DNA of 64,000 nt from Mucilaginibacter sp. MD40 (GCF_002288635.1 NZ_NRSW01000001.1:1766548-1830547); one strand, 5' to 3'. Shown: positions 17,558-27,229, numbered from the stretch's first letter. Numbers and translations: made by a program. The notes: generated by a model not told the origin, from the letters alone.

Positions 17558-19267
17558 CTATAATTCGTCTGTTACGCAACCTTCTGCTGCGTTACTTACC
17601 GTTTTTGCGTATCTGTATAAAAGCCCTTTGCTTACCTTTAATGGTGGCTGGGTCCAGGCAGCTTTACGGGCAGCCAGTTCCTCGTCGGATATTTTCAGGT
17701 TGATGCTGTTGGTGGTAGCGTCTATCTCTATCAGGTCGTCATCTTTAACTAAGCCGATAACACCACCTTTGTAAGCCTCCGGTGTAATATGGCCTACCAC
17801 AAAACCGTGTGTGCCACCACTAAATCTACCATCTGTTATCAGCGCTACTGAAGCTCCTAAACCGGCACCGTATATAGCAGATGTTGGTTTTAACATCTCG
17901 GGCATACCAGGCGCACCAACAGGTCCAACGTTGCGGATAACTACCACATCGCCAGCTTTAACACGGCCATTCGTAATACCGTCTATCAGATCAAATTCCC
18001 CATCGAACGTGCGGGCGGGGCCAGAGAAACGCTCACCTTCCTTGCCACTGATCTTGGCTACGCTGCCGCCTTCGGCAAGGTTTCCGTAAAGGATTTGCAA
18101 GTGACCGGTGGCTTTAACCGGTTTCTCAACCGGCCAGATAATATCCTGCTTGCTGAAATCTAAACCAGGCAGATCGGCTAAGTTTTCGGCAATGGTTTTA
18201 CCGGTAACCGTTAGGCAGTCGCCATGTAACCAACCTTGTTCTAAACAGTATTTCATTACGGCAGGTACACCACCAACAGCGTGCAGGTCGGTCATCATGT
18301 ATTTGCCGCTCGGCTTCATATCCGCTAAAACCGGTATCCGGTCGCTAATAGCCTGGAAATCATCCTGAGTAACCTTTACACCAACGCTTTTAGCCATGGC
18401 TATCATGTGTAGAACAGCATTTGTGCTACCACCTAAAACCATAATTACCACCATAGCATTTTCAAATGCCTGGCGGGTCATGATATCGCTTGGTTTAATA
18501 TCTTTCTCTAACAGTACGCGGATGGCTTTACCTGCCGCCAAACACTCGGCTTTCTTTTCATCGCTTAAAGCAGGATTACTTGATGAATAAGGTAAGCTCA
18601 TGCCTAACGCTTCGATTGCGGCAGCCATAGTATTGGCAGTATAAACACCACCGCAAGCACCTGCGCTTGGGCAGGCGTTTTTTATCACACCCATGAAATC
18701 TTCAGGGGTGATAGTTCCTGCTATCTTTTTACCTAATGCTTCAAAGGCCGATACGATATTCAGGTCTTCGCCTTTCCAATGGCCGGGATGGATGGTGCCA
18801 CCGTATACCATGATCGAAGGGCGGTTTAAACGGCCCATCGCGATAATCGAACCCGGCATGTTTTTATCACAACCCGGCAGGGCGATCAAACCGTCATAAT
18901 ACTGCGCACCGGTAATGGCTTCAATAGAATCGGCAATAACATCACGACTGATCAACGAATAACGCATACCCGGTGTGCCGTTACCCATGCCATCGCTAAC
19001 GCCGATGGTGTTAAATATCAGGCCAACCATATCATTATCCCAAACACCCTGTTTAACCAATTGGGCCAGATCATTAAGGTGCATATTACAGGTATTACCA
19101 TCATAACCCATGCTGGCAACACCCACCTGCGCCTTTTTCATATCCTCATCGGTTAAGCCAATGCCGTAAAGCATGGCTTGGGCTGCGGGTTGGGTAGGGT
19201 CTTGCGTAAAAGTTTTGCTGTATTTGTTTAATTCTACAGCGTTTGTGTTATCCTGTTGCGAACTCAT
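17558..19267 (-). CDS. ilvD: Dihydroxy-acid dehydratase
   Basis: An iron-sulfur enzyme that dehydrates dihydroxyisovalerate and dihydroxymethylvalerate to the keto acids. The cluster cysteines are in DGNTCNMH (near residue 59), [11 protein letters not shown] (about residues 128-138) and [14 protein letters not shown] (near residue 200). The C-terminal segment has [19 protein letters not shown]. The length, 569 residues, is normal. It is the first gene of the branched-chain locus. The upstream region holds a Leu-rich leader ORF and two Lrp-like boxes. Confidence 0.96.
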   Translation of the reverse strand: MSSQQDNTNAVELNKYSKTFTQDPTQPAAQAMLYGIGLTDEDMKKAQVGVASMGYDGNTCNMHLNDLAQLVKQGVWDNDMVGLIFNTIGVSDGMGNGTPGMRYSLISRDVIADSIEAITGAQYYDGLIALPGCDKNMPGSIIAMGRLNRPSIMVYGGTIHPGHWKGEDLNIVSAFEALGKKIAGTITPEDFMGVIKNACPSAGACGGVYTANTMAAAIEALGMSLPYSSSNPALSDEKKAECLAAGKAIRVLLEKDIKPSDIMTRQAFENAMVVIMVLGGSTNAVLHMIAMAKSVGVKVTQDDFQAISDRIPVLADMKPSGKYMMTDLHAVGGVPAVMKYCLEQGWLHGDCLTVTGKTIAENLADLPGLDFSKQDIIWPVEKPVKATGHLQILYGNLAEGGSVAKISGKEGERFSGPARTFDGEFDLIDGITNGRVKAGDVVVIRNVGPVGAPGMPEMLKPTSAIYGAGLGASVALITDGRFSGGTHGFVVGHITPEAYKGGVIGLVKDDDLIEIDATTNSINLKISDEELAARKAAWTQPPLKVSKGLLYRYAKTVSNAAEGCVTDEL

Positions 19268-19297
19268 ATTATCTATTCGGCAGTGTGCCTTAAGCGT

Positions 19298-19333
19298 TTA
19301 ATTTAGTAGCCCGTTTAACAGGGCGTTTTTCAT
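19298..19333 (-). CDS. Candidate leader peptide of the ilvD operon (11 residues, Leu-rich)
   Basis: A minus-strand ORF reads MKNALLNGLLN then TAA, ending 30 bases before ilvD. Four of eleven codons are leucine (CTG, TTA, CTA, CTA). A GCCC/GGGC stem spans its Leu codons, and a GGCA/TGCC stem lies between its stop and the ilvD start. The pattern fits ribosome-stalling control as in leuL or ilvL leaders, but no U-tract terminator follows, so any control would act on translation or be of another kind. Such a short ORF could arise by chance. Confidence 0.35.
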   Translation of the reverse strand: MKNALLNGLLN

Positions 19334-19392
19334 TTCTGTAAGTTAGGGATAGGGCTTTTTAAACACAATAGCGCAAAAAATATTTTTTAATT

Positions 19393-19407
19393 TAGAATAT
19401 AATTCTG
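19393..19407. promoter_or_regulatory. Lrp-like operator box 1 upstream of ilvD
   Basis: TAGAATATAATTCTG fits the E. coli Lrp consensus YAGHAWATTWTDCTR at 14 of 15 positions by my count and is nearly palindromic. It lies about 126 bp before the ilvD start, in the place of the -33 region of the weak -7 candidate at 19374-19382. Confidence 0.4.
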
Positions 19408-19453
19408 TTTTATTTTATTTAATTATTATTTATTCTTAAAATTAATAAATAAA

Positions 19454-19468
19454 TGGAATATAATTCTT
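19454..19468. promoter_or_regulatory. Lrp-like operator box 2 upstream of ilvD
   Basis: TGGAATATAATTCTT repeats the 12-base core GAATATAATTCT of box 1, 61 bp away, about six helical turns. It matches the Lrp consensus at 12 of 15 positions. Same-face spacing suits cooperative binding by an Lrp/AsnC-family protein. Confidence 0.35.
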
Positions 19469-19633
19469 TAATGCCTATACCAAAATTCAAAACGGTATTC
19501 GGTATGTATTTTATGCTTGCATAATAAAGTTTCAAAATTCGGCGTGAAATGGATAGGAGAATAAATTTTTTTTATAGAAACAGATTCAAGAGTAGCAGTT
19601 ATTTATAACTTTATTAATCTAAATTATATCGCA

Positions 19634-20290
19634 ATGGAGCAGTCTACTCTAAAGCTTTTTCGGATAACAATACCTGGATTGATTTCGATTGCTGTTTTTT
19701 TGATTTTTTTCAGCACAATAAAAAAGACAGAAATTTTGAACTTGAAACTTATAGATTATACTTATATAAGTTTTATAGCCTTGATTATCGGAACCATTTA
19801 TCACTTATTAGAAGTTAGAAATTTAATAACAAATTTTTCTCATAAAAGAATAGACCTAAACATTAAGCATAATATTATAAATCTTTATATAGGAACGTTA
19901 ACAAACAATCAACAGCAATATTTATATCAAAAGAATAGGTTAAAAAATATATTTTATAAGATTGTTGACAATGATGAATCATTGAAAAGAAAAGGATCAC
20001 TCGTCTATTTTAATGGTTTGCTTTGGACATCTACGGCCGATTTATTTATAATCTCAGGATTTGGATCTGTAATCTTTTTGCTTTCAAGCGTTCATTTTAT
20101 TTACGTTAAAAGCGTCTTTCTTAATTGGTCTTTAATAATGCTAATTACAGCTTTCTCCGCCCTTTTTTTTCATATCATTGCATATTATAAGCATATAAAC
20201 TTATCTAATGACCAGATAGAGTACATAGAAACGCATTGCATTGTACAATTAAATCAAATAACCAATGACGTTTTGCACCAAATGCCTTAA
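19634..20290 (+). CDS. Four-helix membrane protein paired with DndC-like gene
   Basis: I do not recognise the family. The 218-residue protein has two N-terminal helices (about residues 8-27 and 41-60), a charged, probably cytosolic middle of about 70 residues (61-130) rich in Asn, Lys and Gln, then two more helices (about 132-153 and 158-182) and a short soluble tail. It has no signal peptide beyond the first helix. Its 3' end overlaps the DndC-like ORF by 26 bases, so the two are translated as a unit. Base composition is clearly more AT-rich than the flanking ilv and atp genes, pointing to horizontal acquisition. The 2+2 helix layout resembles membrane effectors of defence systems, but that is inference only. 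Confidence 0.75.
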   Translation: MEQSTLKLFRITIPGLISIAVFLIFFSTIKKTEILNLKLIDYTYISFIALIIGTIYHLLEVRNLITNFSHKRIDLNIKHNIINLYIGTLTNNQQQYLYQKNRLKNIFYKIVDNDESLKRKGSLVYFNGLLWTSTADLFIISGFGSVIFLLSSVHFIYVKSVFLNWSLIMLITAFSALFFHIIAYYKHINLSNDQIEYIETHCIVQLNQITNDVLHQMP

Positions 20291-21329
20291 TCCGATATCT
20301 GAAAAAGATTCGCTAACTATTGAGCTAATTAAAGAGGAATACAAGAAAGACAATATCCCTTGGTATATAGGTTACAGTGGTGGTAAGGATTCGTCAGCAC
20401 TTTTATCTTTAGTAATTAATGCACTATATTTAATTGATGATTATTTACGCCCTATTATAGTTATATATTGCGATACAGGCGTTGAAAATCCAATAATAAC
20501 TAATTACGTGTATGAAACTTTTAATTTGCTGAAAATTGAATGTCAAAACTTGAAAATTCCGATCGATTTTAAAATCGTTAAGCCTAATTTAAAAGACCGA
20601 TTTTTCGTGAAAGTAATAGGCAAAGGATATCCAACCCCCACAAATATTTTTAGATGGTGTACAAAATCACTAAGAATTAATCCTGTAAAAAAAGTTATAC
20701 ACAAAAATAAGAAAGCGTATGTTTTACTGGGTGTTAGAGAAGGGGAAAGTGTTGAAAGGGATAGAACAATTGGGAAACATAGATTAAATAAAGATTTTTA
20801 TTTGAGGCAAAGTAGTTCAAAAGTTACAACAATTTTCGCACCGATTATCAATTATTCCTTACAAGATGTGTGGGCGACTCTAAAATTTAAACAGTTTCCA
20901 AAAAGCATTAGCCATGAAAAGATCGGTCAACTATATAAAGATGCTGGAGCAGAATGTCCTGTCTACCGCGAATCGAAAGGCACGCCATGTGGGAAAGGTA
21001 GATTTGGCTGTTGGACATGCACTGTTGTAAGAAAGGATAAATCAGTAGAAAACCTTATCGAAAATGGTTACAATGAATTAGGCCCATATTTTTTATTTAG
21101 AAATTGGATTGCAGAATTCAGAGATAATAAAGAATACCGATGTAAAAAAAGGCGAAATGGTAAAGTCGGTTTGGGACCTATAACTTTAAGAGGCAGACGA
21201 ATAATTTTAGATAAATTATTAGAACTTCAAAAAGAAACGGAATCGAATATTATTGATACAGACGAGCTCAATTTAATCTATTCCTACTGGAAGGAAGATT
21301 CTGAAAATACAATGTATTTCGAAAGCTAA
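20265..21329 (+). CDS. DndC-like PP-loop ATPase / PAPS-reductase family protein
   Basis: A 354-residue protein of the PAPS reductase family that includes DndC, the ATP-pyrophosphatase of DNA phosphorothioation. The PP-loop is SGGKDSSA at residues 38-45. Downstream are FRWCTKSLRINP (near residue 130), GVREGESVERD, and the cysteine-rich block GRFGCWTCTVVRKDKS near residues 245-260, which in DndC-type proteins binds an iron-sulfur cluster. An extra CxxC pair lies at the N-terminus (FCTKC). No dndA, B, D, E or Ssp genes are near, so this is a stand-alone relative working with the membrane protein it overlaps. DNA sulfur modification, nucleotide-activated sulfur chemistry or tRNA modification are all possible; activity is unknown. 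Confidence 0.85.
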   Translation: MTFCTKCLNPISEKDSLTIELIKEEYKKDNIPWYIGYSGGKDSSALLSLVINALYLIDDYLRPIIVIYCDTGVENPIITNYVYETFNLLKIECQNLKIPIDFKIVKPNLKDRFFVKVIGKGYPTPTNIFRWCTKSLRINPVKKVIHKNKKAYVLLGVREGESVERDRTIGKHRLNKDFYLRQSSSKVTTIFAPIINYSLQDVWATLKFKQFPKSISHEKIGQLYKDAGAECPVYRESKGTPCGKGRFGCWTCTVVRKDKSVENLIENGYNELGPYFLFRNWIAEFRDNKEYRCKKRRNGKVGLGPITLRGRRIILDKLLELQKETESNIIDTDELNLIYSYWKEDSENTMYFES

Positions 21330-21332
21330 ACA

Positions 21333-21366
21333 AAAACGCCCGGACAAACTGCCCGGGCGTTTTTGT
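21333..21366. terminator. Strong terminator between the DndC-like gene and atpC
   Basis: The stem ACGCCCGG / CCGGGCGT with a nine-base loop is flanked by AAAAA on the left and TTTTTG on the right, so it can stop transcription in both directions. It separates the convergent cassette and the ATP synthase operon. Confidence 0.92.
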
Positions 21367-21385
21367 TTATAGAAAAGTTTTTTAA

Positions 21386-21631
21386 TTACTTGTGTATAAT
21401 GCCTTCGGCTAAAACGGTTACTTTATTGTTTAAAGCCTCAACTACACCACCCTTAATAAAGAACACTTCTTCGGTAGCACCTTTTACGGTTAGCTTACCA
21501 TCGTTTAAAGTAGATATGATAGGCGCATGGTTATTTAGTATTTCAAAAAAACCTAAATTGCCAGGCAGCGTAACCGATTTGGCTTCGCCTTCAAATACTT
21601 TTTTATCGGGTGTAAGAATTTCTAATGTCAT
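21386..21631 (-). CDS. atpC: ATP synthase epsilon subunit, short form
   Basis: An 81-residue F1 epsilon subunit. It covers the N-terminal beta-sandwich (LEILTPDKKVFEGEAKSVTLPG, then NHAPIISTLNDGKL at about residues 37-50) and lacks the C-terminal helical hairpin that inhibits ATP hydrolysis in E. coli and Bacillus. Such short forms are usual in Bacteroidetes. It follows atpD after an 82-base spacer with an imperfect inverted repeat. The rest of the ATP synthase genes are not in this window. Confidence 0.92.
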   Translation of the reverse strand: MTLEILTPDKKVFEGEAKSVTLPGNLGFFEILNNHAPIISTLNDGKLTVKGATEEVFFIKGGVVEALNNKVTVLAEGIIHK

Positions 21632-21639
21632 GTCTTGTT

Positions 21640-21712
21640 AGATTCAAGAGTCAAGAATCAAGCTGTAAGATATTTCTCTGTTCTTGTTTCTTGGCTCTTA
21701 TTTCTTGTATCT
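21640..21712. repeat. Imperfect inverted repeat between atpD and atpC
   Basis: GAGTCAAGAATCAAG (21648-21662) pairs with CTTGTTTCTTGGCTC (21683-21697) at 13 of 15 positions, and outer parts AGATTCAAG and CTTGTATCT also pair. The unit (A)GTCAAGA is repeated in the left arm. It fills the whole gap between the two genes. Confidence 0.7.
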
Positions 21713-21713
21713 A

Positions 21714-23234
<1,521 letters not shown>

Positions 23235-23293
23235 TTAAAGAATTTAAAATGAAACAGATAGTGTTTATACTAAGCACTGCTATTTCAGAGGCG

Positions 23294-23301
23294 CAAAGTT
23301 A
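23294..23301 (-). promoter_or_regulatory. Candidate -7 promoter element for atpD
   Basis: TAACTTTG on the minus strand is an exact match to the Bacteroidetes TAnnTTTG element, 75 bases before the atpD start. No good TTTG lies at the expected -33 distance, so this is a partial promoter match. Confidence 0.45.
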
Positions 23302-23411
23302 AGGTTTATTGGCAAAATAATAAACACTTGTGTGAACTTTTTATTGCCTTGTAGCCAATGGTTTGCACAAGGGCTTGTAACAGGTATTTTACAGCGGTTT
23401 ACCTTTAGCGA

Positions 23412-24395
23412 TTAAGCCCACTTGATCACAATTTTGCCCATGTGTGTACTATCTTCCATCAGTTGATGTGCCGCGGCGGCGTCAGTTGGTGTGAATGTTT
23501 TGAAGATGACCGGTTTAATTTCCCCGGCTGTTAGCAGCGGCCATATATGCTGTTTAAGACTGGCAGCGATAGCGGTTTTAAAGGCAACATCGCGGTTGCG
23601 GAGGGTTGAGCCAGTAACGGTTAATCGCTTGCGCATGACGAGGGAAAGGTCTACCGCAACATCTTTACCTTTCATGGTATTGATCAATACCAGGCGGCCA
23701 TCTTCTGCCAGTATCTGCAGGTTTTGTTCCGTGTAATCGCCGCCAACCATATCCAGTATCACATTTACACCATTGCCACCGGTGAGTTCTTTTATCCGTT
23801 CCGCAAAATTTTCTGTTTTGTAATTGATGGCTTTTACCGCGCCTAATTGTTCACAAAAGCGGCATTTTTCTTCGCTGCCTGCAGTAACATAAACCGTGCT
23901 GCCGAGCGCGTTGGCCATTTGGATGGCGGTAACACCAATACCACTGCTGCCGCCATGTACTAACAGGGTTTCTCCGGGTTGCAACCCACCACGGTCAAAA
24001 ACGTTGCTCCAAACGGTAAAGAAAGTTTCGGGCAATGATGCTGCCTCTTCAAAAGTAATATTGCCGGGGATGGGTAAGCATTGGTCCTCGGGTGCTGCGC
24101 AGTATTCGGCATAGCCACCACCGCTTACCAGGGCGCAAACTTTATCACCAACTTTAAATCGGGTAATGTCTTGTCCTATTTGAGTTATTTCGCCGGCTAT
24201 CTCTAACCCGGGTATATCAGCCGAAGCGCCCGGCGGGGCGGGGTAGTTGCCTTTGCGTTGCGCAACATCTGGCCGGTTAATACCCGATGCCTTTACCTTT
24301 ACCAGCACTTCATTATCCTTTATAATGGGTAACGGTCGCTCCTGCAACTGCAAAACATCTGGTGCGCCGGGTTGGGTAATTACGATGGCTTTCAT
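23412..24395 (-). CDS. NAD(P)H:quinone oxidoreductase, PIG3/zinc-free MDR family
   Basis: A 327-residue medium-chain dehydrogenase/reductase. It shows the N-terminal catalytic-domain phrase GINRPDVAQRKGNYPAPPG, and the cofactor fold LLVHGGSSGIGVTAIQMA (about residues 143-160). The zinc ligands of alcohol dehydrogenases are missing, as in quinone oxidoreductases. It most likely uses NADPH to reduce quinones or alkenals in the cytoplasm. It is not obviously in an operon, with atpD 192 bases downstream and a 42-base gap to the next upstream gene. Confidence 0.9.
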   Translation of the reverse strand: MKAIVITQPGAPDVLQLQERPLPIIKDNEVLVKVKASGINRPDVAQRKGNYPAPPGASADIPGLEIAGEITQIGQDITRFKVGDKVCALVSGGGYAEYCAAPEDQCLPIPGNITFEEAASLPETFFTVWSNVFDRGGLQPGETLLVHGGSSGIGVTAIQMANALGSTVYVTAGSEEKCRFCEQLGAVKAINYKTENFAERIKELTGGNGVNVILDMVGGDYTEQNLQILAEDGRLVLINTMKGKDVAVDLSLVMRKRLTVTGSTLRNRDVAFKTAIAASLKQHIWPLLTAGEIKPVIFKTFTPTDAAAAHQLMEDSTHMGKIVIKWA

Positions 24396-24437
24396 GGTTT
24401 GGTAAACGTTTAGGGCTACCGTCTGGTTTTGAATGTG

Positions 24438-25178
24438 CTACTTATGCATTGCTTTAACTGATTTGCCTGAAAGGATAATAGCTGCACTGTCGGCAATATC
24501 CAAATTAAGTTTATTAGCATAGCCATGGCCTATATCTAATATCGTATAGTCTTTTAATTTGGCATTCACATACCCAAATTGCATGTTTTTACTGCCCTTT
24601 AATTCCGGCGACATTTCAAACATTACTTGGCTCGAATCGGCCTGTGTTACGTTGAGCGTATCAAATCGGTAATTATAACTTTCTACTTCCAGTCTTGATT
24701 TCCCTTTCAGGTTTATGCTGATGTTAGGCTGTCGCAAACCCTCTATTTCAAAATTGGTATTGCTGCCATCAATGGCAAGCAATTGTGGGGCAAACAATCG
24801 CACTAATACGGTCCGGCTCATCCAGTCGCGTTCGTTAAGGTTTTTATATTTATTAGGGAATACCAGGTGCAGCGTATCATTTTTTACAAAAGTTTTAAAT
24901 GTTACCCCTTTTTCATATTCGCGCCAATCGTTAAAAACCCTTACAGATGCTTTCTTATTTTGCTCAAATATAATATTGGTAATGTTGCCGCCATCTATTT
25001 TGAGGTACTTATAAGGTTCCGAAAATACCGTGTTATAATTCCAGTAAAGATCAGTTTTATCTATTTTATTATAAACGTTTTTCATTGCCGCGTTGGCTAC
25101 AAAAACTCCAGCAAGGAGTATGGCTAACAAAGTATACAGTATGCTATTGCTTATTTTATATCTGTAATTATTTTTCAT
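24438..25178 (-). CDS. Membrane-anchored protein with GIN/DUF2807-like beta domain
   Basis: A 246-residue protein with one N-terminal transmembrane or signal segment (about residues 13-31, SILYTLLAILLAGVFVANA) and an extracytoplasmic beta-rich region. Residues 130-225 read like the repetitive right-handed beta-helix of the Bacteroidetes GIN (putative auto-transporter adhesin head) domain, with phrases such as LLAIDGSNTNFEIEGL and LKDYTILDIGHGYANKL. Its ATG overlaps the stop of the GntR gene (ATGA), making it the last gene of the ABC operon. The role is unknown; similar proteins often follow YtrA-type ABC operons. Confidence 0.65.
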   Translation of the reverse strand: MKNNYRYKISNSILYTLLAILLAGVFVANAAMKNVYNKIDKTDLYWNYNTVFSEPYKYLKIDGGNITNIIFEQNKKASVRVFNDWREYEKGVTFKTFVKNDTLHLVFPNKYKNLNERDWMSRTVLVRLFAPQLLAIDGSNTNFEIEGLRQPNISINLKGKSRLEVESYNYRFDTLNVTQADSSQVMFEMSPELKGSKNMQFGYVNAKLKDYTILDIGHGYANKLNLDIADSAAIILSGKSVKAMHK

Positions 25179-25552
25179 GATTCTTTAAAATTTTGATCAA
25201 TAAAATCCTCGTATCGTTGTGTTATTTCGCTTGTTGAAAGGTTAAGGAGATACATGTTTCTGAATAACAGCGGTAATTCGTTTTTTATAAACTGTTCTTT
25301 CCTCAGTTTAATCACCTTATCTATCGCGTTCTCATCGGCAAAGTAACCCACGCCACGCTTGTTAATAATAATTTCCTGCTGTTGTAAAAAATCATAAGCG
25401 CGCTGAACGGTATTTGGGTTAACCTCCATCATTACGGCCAGGTCGCGTATGCTCAGGATCTTATTTGCCGGCAGCCATTTTTTTAGCAGGAGCTGGTCGC
25501 AAACATATTCGGCTATTTGTAAGTATATTGGTTGGTTATCTCTAAAATCCAT
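25175..25552 (-). CDS. GntR-family transcriptional regulator, YtrA type
   Basis: A 125-residue regulator with an N-terminal winged helix: DNQPIYLQIAEYVCDQLL at residues 4-21, then the recognition region LAVMMEVNPNTVQRAYDFLQQQEII (residues 48-72). It has only a short helical C-terminal dimerisation tail, as in the YtrA subfamily, which controls adjacent ABC transporters. It lies between the ABC permease and the GIN-like gene. A perfect inverted repeat just upstream of the first gene of the operon is the likely operator. Confidence 0.93.
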   Translation of the reverse strand: MDFRDNQPIYLQIAEYVCDQLLLKKWLPANKILSIRDLAVMMEVNPNTVQRAYDFLQQQEIIINKRGVGYFADENAIDKVIKLRKEQFIKNELPLLFRNMYLLNLSTSEITQRYEDFIDQNFKES

Positions 25553-25553
25553 T

Positions 25554-26351
25554 CTATATTTCTTTTTCTTTCAGCTTAATTAAAGCCGTTATCCATAGCG
25601 TAGCAGGTATAATTACATTAATAAAAGCATCTACTATAAAGCTGCCGATATGGGGTAAATTTATTACGCCAACCTCAGAGCGTACTTTGATCAATACCGT
25701 ATAGTAAGGGAACGCAATATCAATGTTTTTAAAAAATAACGAAGCTACTGCAAGATTCAGAAAATAAATAATACCAGCTAACACACAAGCTGCCAAAGCA
25801 ACTTTTACAATGGCTACTTTGTTAAAATATAACGACCCAACCAGCATAACACCCGAAAGATTGGCCCAAATAATAAAAACCTTTTTTACTACCTGGTTTT
25901 GTAAAAATGGATAAATATAAACATGGTCATATTGGTTTTTGTAAAGCGGGCTATCATGGTTAAGCCCGTTATGGTAAGCTGTTACAAAACAATAATCCAT
26001 TAAGCGGTAAAAGCCAAGAAATATAAGCAGGAAAAATATCCCGGCTATGAGCACCGCGCAAAGCCATTTTTCAAATACCGATGCAGGTAGTGTTAAATAG
26101 GCGGCACCGGCAGCATTGGTGTTAAAGTAATTAAATACAAAGGCTGATAGTACAGTTCCGCCACCGGCAAGCCCCCATATAAACGATAAATTTTGCGCAG
26201 ACCCATAATCAATGCTGTAGAGTACCAGTGAGTACAAGATAACCGTAAAGCATAAGATTAAGCCCATAACGCCAATTATCTGGATAGGGCGTTCTAATGT
26301 GACTTTTTTAAATAGTAAATAAAAACGCCTGGGGTCAAAAGTATCGTTCAT
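25554..26351 (-). CDS. ABC transporter membrane subunit
   Basis: A 265-residue hydrophobic protein with about six membrane helices, among them GVMGLILCFTVILYSLVLYS (residues 28-47) and LIAGIFFLLIFLGFY. No classic permease motif is readable, but its position between the ATPase gene (12 bases upstream) and the YtrA-type regulator (one base downstream) makes it the membrane partner of the ATPase. Substrate unknown; relatives export or sense antimicrobial compounds. Confidence 0.75.
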   Translation of the reverse strand: MNDTFDPRRFYLLFKKVTLERPIQIIGVMGLILCFTVILYSLVLYSIDYGSAQNLSFIWGLAGGGTVLSAFVFNYFNTNAAGAAYLTLPASVFEKWLCAVLIAGIFFLLIFLGFYRLMDYCFVTAYHNGLNHDSPLYKNQYDHVYIYPFLQNQVVKKVFIIWANLSGVMLVGSLYFNKVAIVKVALAACVLAGIIYFLNLAVASLFFKNIDIAFPYYTVLIKVRSEVGVINLPHIGSFIVDAFINVIIPATLWITALIKLKEKEI

Positions 26352-26363
26352 GATATTGGTAAT

Positions 26364-27203
26364 TTAATTGATTGGAAATATTTTTTGAGCTATAGCAGGG
26401 TTTTCAGTTACGCCGTTAAAAAGGTGTTCCAGGTTAATAGCAGTATCTTCACCGTTAATGTTTTCCATGATCACTGATGTACCGCGGAGCATTTTTTCAG
26501 TGTAAAGGATATTAGCCCCTTCGGGAATTTGTTTTACAGTTTTAAAGCATAACTTTTCGCCTATTTCAGTTATAGACGAATAGAGTAATAAATTACCATT
26601 ATCAACTATCATCACTTTATCTATCATGTTTTCCAGGTCGCGTATCTGGTGCGTGGATATAAAAATGATACGCTCATCATTCATTGCCGAAGCAATAAGT
26701 TTCCTAAACTGCGCCTTTGAAGGTATATCTAAACCATTAGTAGGTTCATCCATTAATAATATTTTCGTATTGCAGGCCAGCGCAAAGGCTATTACAAACT
26801 TTTTTTGCTGCCCAAACGATAGTTTGTTCAGTTTACTGTCAATGCCTACCTCTAACTCACGCAGGTTCTTATAAAAATCGTCCTGACTGAAAAGAGGGTA
26901 AAAGGGTGCGAAAAGCGCTTGGTATTGTTTTATGGTTAATGCGGGTACATACACATCCTCGGCTAAGTAATAAATGGTTCTTAAGAACGACGGTTTACGG
27001 TCACGGGGTTCAATGCCATCAACATAAACAGTGCCTTTAATCGGAAACAACGTTCCTGCAATGTTTTTAAGCAGCGTGGACTTACCAGCGCCATTTTTGC
27101 CTAATAGCCCATAAATACTGCCATTCTCAACAGAAAGTGTGAGATTGTTATAAAGCATTTTTTTGTGGGAATAACCAAAAGATAAATTGTCAAATCGTAT
27201 CAT
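26364..27203 (-). CDS. ABC transporter ATP-binding protein
   Basis: A 279-residue ATPase with Walker A GLLGKNGAGKSTLLKN (about residues 33-48), signature LSFGQQKKF near residue 134, and Walker B ILLMDEPTNGLD (about 152-163), followed by the switch histidine in FISTHQIRDLE. It is the first gene of the operon ATPase - membrane protein - YtrA-type GntR - GIN-like protein. Regulation by the GntR protein is expected. Confidence 0.93.
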   Translation of the reverse strand: MIRFDNLSFGYSHKKMLYNNLTLSVENGSIYGLLGKNGAGKSTLLKNIAGTLFPIKGTVYVDGIEPRDRKPSFLRTIYYLAEDVYVPALTIKQYQALFAPFYPLFSQDDFYKNLRELEVGIDSKLNKLSFGQQKKFVIAFALACNTKILLMDEPTNGLDIPSKAQFRKLIASAMNDERIIFISTHQIRDLENMIDKVMIVDNGNLLLYSSITEIGEKLCFKTVKQIPEGANILYTEKMLRGTSVIMENINGEDTAINLEHLFNGVTENPAIAQKIFPIN

Positions 27204-27229
27204 TAGTGTATTAGTTTAGTAGTACACTA
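27204..27229. promoter_or_regulatory. Candidate GntR (YtrA-type) operator
   Basis: The arms TAGTGTA (27204-27210) and TACACTA (27223-27229) form a perfect inverted repeat around 12 bases. It ends at the base next to the ATPase start codon. Position and GTGTA/TACAC form suit autoregulation by the YtrA-type regulator of the operon. Confidence 0.6.

Larger units (their letters stand above)
19268..19633. other. 366-bp AT-rich intergenic region between ilvD and the DndC-like cassette
   Basis: No gene of normal size fits here. On the minus strand it holds the ilvD leader: an 11-codon Leu-rich ORF (19298-19333), a possible promoter -7 element (minus strand TATTTTTTG, 19374-19382, one base longer than the Bacteroidetes consensus) and two repeated GAATATAATTCT boxes. 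The part nearest the cassette (19480-19633) is very AT-rich and must contain the promoter of the membrane-protein gene, but I see no clear consensus there. Confidence 0.6.

Noticed and set aside
19307..19330. GCCC/GGGC hairpin followed by GTTTTT as a plus-strand terminator
   Set aside because: No plus-strand gene ends here. The stem is only four pairs, and on the minus strand it lies inside the leader ORF, so I treat it as part of the ilvD leader.
20265..21329. Full DNA phosphorothioation (dnd/ssp) system
   Set aside because: Only a DndC-like gene is present. No dndA, dndB, dndD, dndE or ssp gene can be read on either strand around it.
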